A stretch of 5,715 nt of DNA from Pseudomonadota bacterium (GTDB lineage Bacteria; Pseudomonadota; Alphaproteobacteria; Sphingomonadales; Sphingomonadaceae). How positions within the stretch are numbered: position 1 is the stretch's first letter; each line of letters starts with the position of its first letter. This document shows positions 1 to 4,426 of this stretch, piece by piece. The stretch is from positions 1,589 to 7,303 of the forward strand of contig JARXKO010000072.1 in the NCBI GenBank assembly GCA_030271595.1. The letters run 5' to 3'. Position numbers and translations under genes: made by a program. The notes under the pieces are model-generated. The model had not been told where the DNA came from. It was given only the letters and a program-made list of their open reading frames with translations, and made no database searches.

Positions 1-65
1 CAAATGAACGCGTCAGCGCCGGTTCACGAGCTTCGTGGCAATGTGGGCGCGTTAGGAACACGGTC

Positions 66-341
66 ATGAACAAGTGGATCAGGGCAATGCTGGTGGGTTC
101 GGTCGCGATTGCGGCCGGTGCCGGCTGTGCCGCCATCGCCTCGGCCCAGAGCCCGCCGCAGCAGACTCCGCGCGGCTGGAATTACGAGCTCAAGGACGGC
201 CAACGAGTGCCCAAGGGCAACCGCGTGACCAACGCCGACGGCAGCTGGCGCGAAGAAGTGCGCCAGGGCAATTGCGTGACGATCAAGGAAAAATCGGCGA
301 GCGGCGAATATCGCGAAACCCGCCAGTGCGACCCGTCCTAA
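66..341 (+). CDS. small exported protein of unknown function
   Basis: A 91-residue protein that I do not recognise. Residues 1-27 form a typical Sec signal peptide: positively charged start (MNKWIR), an Ala/Gly/Val-rich hydrophobic stretch, and an A25-S26-A27 cleavage motif before Q28. C21 sits after A-G and could be misread as a lipobox, but position -3 is Gly, so signal peptidase I processing is more likely. The mature part is about 64 residues, polar and charged, with a Tyr/Trp-containing middle (GWNYELKDGQR, DGSWREE) and exactly two cysteines, C70 and C88, that could form one disulfide in the periplasm. The start is supported by AGGA at 54-57, eight bases before the ATG. The stop TAA shares bases with the stop of the convergent gene on the other strand. 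The protein is probably periplasmic or secreted; no enzymatic motif is visible. Confidence 0.75.
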   Translation: MNKWIRAMLVGSVAIAAGAGCAAIASAQSPPQQTPRGWNYELKDGQRVPKGNRVTNADGSWREEVRQGNCVTIKEKSASGEYRETRQCDPS

Positions 342-574
342 GCCTGCTTTGACCTGGGCTCGTCGTCATTATCGGCGGCGATATTCCCAATGTGCGGGAG
401 GGGTTGGCCGGCGATCGGCTCGAACACCTGACTCATATATTGCTTGAGCGCCAGATGCTGATCCGCCAGCTGCCGCAGCCGCGCGCTGGTGCGAACGCGC
501 TCGGCGAAGATTGCAGCGTCCTCCTCGCCCAGCTCGCCATCGAGCCAGGCGAAGAGCCGTTCCTCATCAGTCAC
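338..574 (-). CDS. anti-sigma-factor-like small protein without zinc ligands
   Basis: A 78-residue, soluble, acidic protein. Its N-terminus (LFAWLDGELGEEDA, residues 7-20) matches the helix and DGEL turn that opens the anti-sigma domains paired with ECF sigma factors. At the positions where zinc-binding members have H-x3-C-x2-C it carries R26, S30 and L33, and the whole protein has no cysteine, so it would have to fold without zinc. There is no membrane segment. A Pro-containing tail (FEPIAGQPLP, residues 51-60) resembles the segment after this domain in alphaproteobacterial anti-sigma proteins. The GTG start is chosen because TAAGGAA lies just upstream and the conserved helix begins directly after it. 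No sigma factor gene is in the window: the next gene upstream on this strand is a lipoprotein 125 bp away. Anti-sigma activity is therefore inferred from resemblance; a structural or other regulatory role is possible. Confidence 0.7.
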   Translation of the reverse strand: MTDEERLFAWLDGELGEEDAAIFAERVRTSARLRQLADQHLALKQYMSQVFEPIAGQPLPHIGNIAADNDDEPRSKQA

Positions 575-579
575 GCGAA

Positions 580-585
580 TTCCTT
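580..585 (-). promoter_or_regulatory. ribosome binding site deciding a GTG start
   Basis: The minus strand reads AAGGAA five bases before the GTG at 574-572. This strong Shine-Dalgarno match fixes the unusual GTG as the start of the anti-sigma-like gene. Confidence 0.7.
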
Positions 586-650
586 ACCGATAGCTTGGTG
601 ATGATACTCGCACATATCGACTGGGTTCGCCGATACAGGCTTAATACCGT

Positions 651-670
651 AGAAAATCGCGGAAAATAGC
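651..670. repeat. two 10-bp direct repeats in a 125-bp intergenic gap
   Basis: AGAAAATCGC (651-660) is followed immediately by GGAAAATAGC (661-670), matching at 8 of 10 positions. They lie in the AT-richer gap (575-699) between the lipoprotein stop and the anti-sigma-like start, about 77-96 bases upstream of the GTG. The period is one helical turn, as for tandem protein-binding half sites, but the match is short and could be chance. I see no good sigma-70 or ECF promoter pair in the gap; TATTAA (minus strand, 646-641) could be a -10 element but has no matching -35. Confidence 0.25.
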
Positions 671-699
671 CGGAAGTTGCTGGTAGCGAACGGCTGGTC

Positions 700-1104
700 T
701 CAGCTGTGGCTCGGTTTCTCGAAACTGCCCTTCGGGATCGCGTGGATTTCGCACCGCGGAACCCCGGTTCCGGCAAGGTCCTTGCAGTCGCGCGCCTGGG
801 CGCTTCCGTCGGGTCCGGCGAACACGGCCCAGTCGCGACCGTCGCCGCAATGGGCGGTCCACATGTCGAGATTCTGATATTTGCCGACAAAACCGGCGCG
901 ATCGACCCGCTGGCATTTGTAGCCGAGATCGAAGATTGCCCGCTTGAGCGCGATCGCCAGGTTGAAGGCGTCGAGTTGGTGAAGCCGCTCCTGCTCGGAT
1001 CCGCGAACCTCGATCTTCGATGGCGCCGCCGCCGGCTGGGAGCGATTGCAGGAACATGCGGCAAGCGCAATCAGCGCCGTTCCGATGACGCGATTATAGG
1101 CCAT
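700..1104 (-). CDS. cysteine-rich lipoprotein of unknown function
   Basis: A 134-residue predicted lipoprotein. Residues 1-16 are a short lipoprotein signal ending in the lipobox L14-A15-A16-C17, so C17 would be acylated and the protein anchored to a membrane on its periplasmic side. A low-complexity Ser/Pro/Ala linker follows (about 20-30), then a helical stretch (about 36-60) and a compact C-terminal part. This contains C64, C86, C107 and C118, an even set that could make two disulfides, with aromatic-rich segments (KYQNLDMWTAHC, DWAVFAGPDG). I do not recognise a named family. The start is well supported by AAGGAG on the minus strand (1116-1111), six bases before the ATG, and by the intact lipoprotein signal. 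It lies 48 bp downstream of purT on the same strand with no visible terminator between, so cotranscription is possible but no functional link is evident. Confidence 0.85.
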   Translation of the reverse strand: MAYNRVIGTALIALAACSCNRSQPAAAPSKIEVRGSEQERLHQLDAFNLAIALKRAIFDLGYKCQRVDRAGFVGKYQNLDMWTAHCGDGRDWAVFAGPDGSAQARDCKDLAGTGVPRCEIHAIPKGSFEKPSHS

Positions 1105-1152
1105 TGCACACTCCTTCTTGGCAGCGAACGCATCAGCAGTCCGGTATATCCG

Positions 1153-2325
1153 CTATTTCCCGTAGTGGATGGTCACTTTGGCGGCCGCGGACCTGGCCCG
1201 CGCAACCGCGTCATCGACCGTCGCATCCCGGGCCAGCGCGATTCCCATGCGCCGGTTCTTGAGCGTCTTCGGCTTGGCGAACAGGCGTAGATCGACCAGG
1301 CAGCCTGGAGCCCCGAGAGCGAGCGCTTCGGCCACGCCGGCGAAGGTGAAGCGCTCGCTTTCCGCACTCGCCAGGATCACCGCCGAAGCCGCTGGCCCAG
1401 CCAGTTCGATCGAGGGGATGGGCAAGCCGAGCACGGCGCGCAGGTGAAGCTCGAACTCATTGGGGGTTTGCGAAATCAGAGTCACCATGCCGGTATCGTG
1501 CGGCCGCGGGCTCAATTCCGAAAAGATCGCCTTGTCGCCGCAAATGAAGAACTCGACCCCGAAAATGCCGTAACCGCCGAGCGCCTCGACCACTTTGCGC
1601 GCCTGATGGCGGGCGGAATATAGTGCGCCTTCGGCAAGCGCCGCGGGCTGCCAGCTTTCGCGGTAATCGCCCCCTTCCTGGCGGTGGCCGATCGGCGTGC
1701 AGAACAAGACACCGTCCTTGGTCGCCACGGTCAGCAGTGTGATTTCACTGTCGAACTTGATGAATTCCTCGACGATCACCCGCGGCCGGTCGCCGCGCAT
1801 GTTGGCGACCGCATAATCCCAGGCCGCGCCGACCTCGTCGCTGGTCTTGGCCAGTGTCTGGCCCTTGCCGGACGAGGACATGACCGGCTTGACCACGCAC
1901 GGCAGCCCGACTTCGGCCGCGGCGGCAATGGCTTGCTCGCGGCTTTCGGCGAAAACGTAGCGCGAGGTCGTGAGGCCAAGCTCGCTGGCCGCGAATTCGC
2001 GGATTCCATCGCGGTTCATGGTCAGCTGGACCGCCTTTGCCGACGGGGCAACGCACCAGCCGTCCAGTTCCAGTTTGGCCAGCGTCGCGGTGTCGATGGC
2101 CTCGATCTCGGGCACGATGATGTCGGGCTTGTGCTTCTTGACCGCGGCGGCGAGCGCCTTGCCGTCGAGCATCGAGAAGACTTCGGCGGCGTCGGCGACC
2201 TGCATCGCCGGCGCGTTGGCATAACGGTCGCAGGCAATGACCCGGCAGCCGAGCCGCTTGGCAGCGATCGCAAATTCGCGCCCGAGCTCGCCCGAGCCGA
2301 GCAACATCAAGGTGGCCAAATACAT
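1153..2325 (-). CDS. purT: PurT, formate-dependent GAR transformylase 2
   Basis: A 390-residue ATP-grasp enzyme, close to the 392 residues of E. coli PurT. It makes formylglycinamide ribonucleotide from GAR, formate and ATP: the third step of cytosolic de novo purine synthesis, without folate, as an alternative to PurN. Visible signatures in order: the N-terminal LLGSGELG (8-15), then DRYANAPAMQVAD (33-45), VPEIEAI (71-77), LTMNRDGIR (101-109), the nucleotide-binding loop VMSSSGKGQ (148-156), HRQEGGDYRESWQP (214-227), GGYGIFGVEFF (250-260) and SELSPRPHDTGMVTLISQ (269-286). E258 and E270 align with the ATP-grasp metal ligands. The ATG at 2325 is the furthest possible start: the frame upstream reaches a TAG at 2361-2359 without another start codon. 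This leaves about nine fewer N-terminal residues than the E. coli enzyme and no evident Shine-Dalgarno. No other purine gene is in the window. Confidence 0.97.
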   Translation of the reverse strand: MYLATLMLLGSGELGREFAIAAKRLGCRVIACDRYANAPAMQVADAAEVFSMLDGKALAAAVKKHKPDIIVPEIEAIDTATLAKLELDGWCVAPSAKAVQLTMNRDGIREFAASELGLTTSRYVFAESREQAIAAAAEVGLPCVVKPVMSSSGKGQTLAKTSDEVGAAWDYAVANMRGDRPRVIVEEFIKFDSEITLLTVATKDGVLFCTPIGHRQEGGDYRESWQPAALAEGALYSARHQARKVVEALGGYGIFGVEFFICGDKAIFSELSPRPHDTGMVTLISQTPNEFELHLRAVLGLPIPSIELAGPAASAVILASAESERFTFAGVAEALALGAPGCLVDLRLFAKPKTLKNRRMGIALARDATVDDAVARARSAAAKVTIHYGK

Positions 2326-2390
2326 GGCGGTTGCGATAGCCGTCGGATCGGCGGTCGGCTAGACAGGCCGCGTTGATAAGGGGACGGACA
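2326..2390. other. 65-bp divergent intergenic region
   Basis: This gap separates the divergent starts of purT (minus) and the PPIase gene (plus). Both promoters must lie here or inside the 5' parts of the two genes. I see no clear -35/-10 pair on either strand and no PurR-like palindrome. Confidence 0.5.
2378..2384 (+). promoter_or_regulatory. ribosome binding site choosing the ATG at 2391
   Basis: AAGGGGA lies six bases before the ATG at 2391. A TTG at 2373 is in frame upstream, but it would put this site inside the coding region. The ATG at 2400 is too far from it. The site therefore selects 2391. Confidence 0.65.
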
Positions 2391-3275
2391 ATGCGCTCGA
2401 TGTTGCTTGCGGCTATTGGGGTGCTCGGGAGCGGCGCCGCGCCGGCGCCCAAATTGCTGACACCGACGGATATCGTCGCCTCTGCTCCGGCCAGCGCGTG
2501 GACGGCGATCCCGGCGCGCGACTTGCTGGTCATGGACCTCAAGAACGGCAAGCGCGTGGTGATCCAGCTCGCCCCGGACTTCGCCCCCGTCCATGTCGCC
2601 AACATCCGGGCACTCGCCAATGCCGGCTATTGGGCGGGCGCGACGATCTACCGGGTGCAAGACAATTACGTCACCCAATGGGGCAATAACGATAGCGGCA
2701 AGCCGTGGCCCAAGGGCGTCGTCGCCAAGCCGCCGGCCGAATATTGGCGGGCGTTGAAGGGTCTTGCGATCACCCCGCTGGGTTCACCCGATGCTTATGC
2801 GCCGGGCGCGGGTTTCGCCGCCGGCTGGCCGCTTGGGTATAGCACCAAAGGCGAGTGGGCGACGCTGGCCCATTGTTACGGCGCGGTCGGCGTCGGCCGC
2901 GGCCTCGACCCCGACACCGGGACCGGCGGGGAACTTTATGCAGTCAACGGCCAGGCGACGCGCCATATGGACCGCAACCTGGCGATCGTCGGGCGGGTGA
3001 TCGAAGGGATGGACCAGCTGAGCGCGCTGCCCCGCGGGACCGAAGCCCTGGGTTTTTACAAGGATCCGGCGGCCGGCGTCCCGATCGCGACTATCCGCCT
3101 TGCAAGCGGCATTGCGGCAGCCGGTCGGCCGGCCTTCGAAGTGATGGACACCGCCAGCCCGAGCTTCGCCAATTATTTGAGGGTCCGAGCCAATCGCAAC
3201 GACGATTTCTATCGCCATCCCGCGGGCGGCGTCGATCTGTGCGGCGTTCAGGTGCCAGTGCGCCGCAAAGGCTGA
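2391..3275 (+). CDS. exported cyclophilin-type peptidyl-prolyl cis-trans isomerase
   Basis: A 294-residue cyclophilin-fold PPIase, which would catalyse cis-trans isomerisation of X-Pro bonds, probably in the periplasm. The N-terminus (MRSMLLAAIGVLGSGAAPAP) is a weak, short signal peptide with possible cleavage near residue 17. The cyclophilin domain starts around residue 44: LLVMDLKNGKRVVIQL, then APVHVANIRALANAGYWAGATIYRV. Aligned on human CypA, R88, Y93 and Q96 occupy the R55, F60 and Q63 positions, so the catalytic Arg and Gln are kept while Phe is Tyr and the Gly after Gln is Trp (W97). AIVGRVIEGMDQLSALPRG (198-216) is the characteristic late strand and helix. A long insertion (about 101-160) and a C-terminal extension (about 246-294) go beyond a minimal cyclophilin. 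The only two cysteines, C162 and C284, could link the extension to the core. Start chosen from the AAGGGGA site. It ends 12 bp from a convergent gene. Confidence 0.88.
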   Translation: MRSMLLAAIGVLGSGAAPAPKLLTPTDIVASAPASAWTAIPARDLLVMDLKNGKRVVIQLAPDFAPVHVANIRALANAGYWAGATIYRVQDNYVTQWGNNDSGKPWPKGVVAKPPAEYWRALKGLAITPLGSPDAYAPGAGFAAGWPLGYSTKGEWATLAHCYGAVGVGRGLDPDTGTGGELYAVNGQATRHMDRNLAIVGRVIEGMDQLSALPRGTEALGFYKDPAAGVPIATIRLASGIAAAGRPAFEVMDTASPSFANYLRVRANRNDDFYRHPAGGVDLCGVQVPVRRKG

Positions 3276-3287
3276 GCCGGGGCTGAG

Positions 3288-3539
3288 CTAGGCAGCGAAC
3301 GCGGTGTAGACGTCGCGGTTCTTGTGCTGGATCACGACCGGCGCATTGTGCGAGCGCATGCTTGCTTCGGCCAGCGGCAGAGCGGTGGTGCAGAAGGCGC
3401 ATTCCGCCGACACCCGGCCGATATGCCAATGGGTGCGGCCGCAGCCCGGGCAGTGATTGACTTCATGTTCGCGATAGACGGCGTGATAGCCCCGTTCGTG
3501 CGGGCGGCGCATTTCGCCGCCGATGGAATCGACCAGCAT
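3288..3539 (-). CDS. small four-cysteine zinc-ribbon protein
   Basis: An 83-residue protein of unknown function. It carries two knuckles, C30-P-G-C33 and C47-A-F-C50, the spacing of a zinc ribbon that would bind one metal through four cysteines. Several His residues (H14, H19, H25, H29, H37, H39) crowd the first half. There is no signal peptide or membrane segment, so it is probably cytosolic. The sequence before the first knuckle (ERGYHAVYREHEVNHC) and after the second (TTALPLAEASMRSH) is regular enough to look like a conserved small protein, although I cannot name a family. The frame is open upstream to 3713, but the start at 3539 is preferred because AAAGGAG sits eight bases before it and the upstream extension is Arg/Ser-rich shadow sequence of the PilZ gene. 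It is last in a same-strand group after two PilZ genes, with a 91-bp gap. Confidence 0.8.
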   Translation of the reverse strand: MLVDSIGGEMRRPHERGYHAVYREHEVNHCPGCGRTHWHIGRVSAECAFCTTALPLAEASMRSHNAPVVIQHKNRDVYTAFAA

Positions 3540-3547
3540 CAGAGTTG

Positions 3548-3554
3548 CTCCTTT
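3548..3554 (-). promoter_or_regulatory. ribosome binding site choosing the internal ATG at 3539
   Basis: The minus strand reads AAAGGAG eight bases before the ATG at 3539-3537. It argues for an 83-residue protein rather than the 141-residue reading that would overlap the PilZ gene. Confidence 0.7.
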
Positions 3555-3630
3555 CCCCGCCCAACGAGCGAAGCGCCGATCGGTTTCAGTCAATGCGTTG
3601 GGGCGGCCTGCGCGACCCCGCCCGGCGCGG

Positions 3631-3945
3631 CTACAGGCGCAGTCCGTCGAGCGAAATCGGCTCGGCGAATTCGGCCCCGATTTTCTCGCCCGCGATCCAG
3701 CGCACGACGGCATTGGCGCGATCGCGGCCGGGAAGCATCAGCCACACCCGCGAACCGACTTCGAAATGCGCCTCGGTCGAGGCCATGAAGCCGCGCTCGG
3801 AGAGGTTGAGGACCTTGGCCTCAATGCCATTGGCGCCAAGCTCGCGCATCCTTGCCTCGATATCGACCGGCTGGCGCGGGTCGCGCCGGCGGTCGCTCGG
3901 GTCCTCGGCGATACGCGCCTTGATCATTGAAAAACTCATCTCCAT
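3631..3945 (-). CDS. single-domain PilZ protein, second of a tandem pair
   Basis: A 104-residue protein that is essentially one PilZ domain, the fold that binds the second messenger cyclic di-GMP. The two binding motifs are present: R-x3-R at R20 to R24 (RRDPR), and N/D-x-S-x2-G at N47 to G52 (NLSERG). The spacing between them is normal. The closing strand AVVRWIAGEKIGAEF (79-93) is typical of the family. No output domain is attached, so it would act by contacting a partner. The start is uncertain: ATGs at 3945, 3939 and 3927 are all in frame before the domain and none has an ideal Shine-Dalgarno. The first is taken because it lies seven bases after the stop of the upstream PilZ gene, suggesting translational coupling. 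Ligand binding is inferred from motifs; likely outputs in the family are motility, adhesion or polysaccharide production. Confidence 0.88.
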   Translation of the reverse strand: MEMSFSMIKARIAEDPSDRRRDPRQPVDIEARMRELGANGIEAKVLNLSERGFMASTEAHFEVGSRVWLMLPGRDRANAVVRWIAGEKIGAEFAEPISLDGLRL

Positions 3946-3952
3946 CGGCGCA

Positions 3953-4270
3953 TCATTCCGCCAAATTACTGAACGACAGGCCGATTTTCCCGTCTTTCAC
4001 CCATCGCACTTGTGCGGTCACAAGCCCGTGGTCAAGCAACTGCAACGTGAGTCGTTCACCAATGTTCGGCGTGTGACTGAAGATCACCATTGCCCCCGAT
4101 GGCGAGACATTGCCAAGCCGCACCACATGGCGGCGGCCGCGAAACTCCAGCACCGCGGTGCTCGAAGCCGACGGCTGGCGCGTTTCGCCCCGCTCGTTGA
4201 TCGACCGCGCGGTGCCGCGTTCGATCATCGATCCGTCGAGAAAATAGCCTGACGCCACTGACCACCCCAT
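3953..4270 (-). CDS. single-domain PilZ protein, first of a tandem pair
   Basis: A 105-residue protein with one PilZ domain. R27-G-E-T-R31 fits R-x3-R and N54-V-S-P-S-G59 fits N/D-x-S-x2-G, so the cyclic di-GMP binding motifs look intact, though the first is less basic than in its neighbour. The end AQVRWVKDGKIGLSF (86-100) parallels AVVRWIAGEKIGAEF in the neighbour, so the two share ancestry at fold level but are diverged elsewhere. There is no signal peptide, membrane span or output domain. The start at 4270 lacks a clear Shine-Dalgarno; the in-frame ATG at 4228 would still leave the whole domain and is an alternative. Its stop is seven bases before the next PilZ start, so the two are very likely one transcript, driven from the divergent gap 4271-4426. 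The partner or process controlled is unknown. Confidence 0.85.
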   Translation of the reverse strand: MGWSVASGYFLDGSMIERGTARSINERGETRQPSASSTAVLEFRGRRHVVRLGNVSPSGAMVIFSHTPNIGERLTLQLLDHGLVTAQVRWVKDGKIGLSFSNLAE

Positions 4271-4426
4271 GTTTGCCGGCCTATTTCTAGCAAGCCGGGC
4301 TTAAGGATTGGTTTGCAACTACTTACATTGTCGATTGGACGGCGATGTTGCAGCCCGGGCACTGGCCGCACGCCGCCGGGCGCGATATGCTGGACAAGCG
4401 GCGCGTGAACGAAAGGTTGGCTCAAG
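4271..4426. other. 156-bp divergent intergenic region with a short palindrome
   Basis: This gap separates the PilZ pair (minus) from the L,D-transpeptidase (plus), so it should hold both promoters. The stretch 4281-4335 is AT-richer than its surroundings. An 11-bp palindrome, AAGCC-G-GGCTT, lies at 4292-4302, about 22-32 bases upstream of the PilZ ATG. TTGCAA occurs at 4313-4318 (its own palindrome), but no well-spaced -10 goes with it on either strand. I do not name a promoter. Confidence 0.4.

Noticed and set aside
1..69. Possible 3' end of an upstream plus-strand gene, with its TGA at 67-69 overlapping the ATG at 66 as ATGA
   Set aside because: Only about 22 codons are visible and they carry no recognisable motif; all that supports it is the chance-prone ATGA overlap.
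17..75. GGAAC at 55-59 as the -35 element of an EcfG general-stress promoter
   Set aside because: It overlaps the ribosome binding site of the gene at 66 and has no CGTT 16-17 bases downstream.
575..699. ECF-type promoter for the anti-sigma-like gene (minus-strand GAACCC or AACTT elements)
   Set aside because: No matching -10 element at proper spacing, so autoregulation by an ECF sigma factor cannot be supported.
567..1070. 167-residue open frame on the minus strand overlapping the lipoprotein gene
   Set aside because: Arg/Ser/Pro-rich composition typical of an out-of-frame reading in GC-rich DNA. The overlapping frame 700-1104 has a proper Shine-Dalgarno, lipobox and ordinary composition.
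706..1290. 194-residue open frame on the plus strand opposite the lipoprotein and purT 3' end
   Set aside because: It spans the antisense of two well-supported genes and shows no family resemblance or ribosome binding site.
1684..2376. 230-residue open frame on the plus strand opposite purT
   Set aside because: Antisense of highly conserved PurT motifs; Asp/Gly/Arg-rich shadow composition.
1745..2620. 291-residue minus-strand frame overlapping purT and the PPIase start
   Set aside because: It overlaps both PurT in another frame and the antisense of the PPIase; no recognisable motif.
3601..3623. GGGCGG...CCGCCC hairpin (6-bp stem, 11-base loop) after the PilZ pair, considered as a terminator
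   Set aside because: No T-run follows on the minus strand, and a 6-bp GC stem is easily found by chance in this composition.
3545..4252. 235-residue plus-strand frame opposite the PilZ genes
   Set aside because: Antisense of two PilZ domains with intact binding motifs; Arg/Ser-rich shadow composition.
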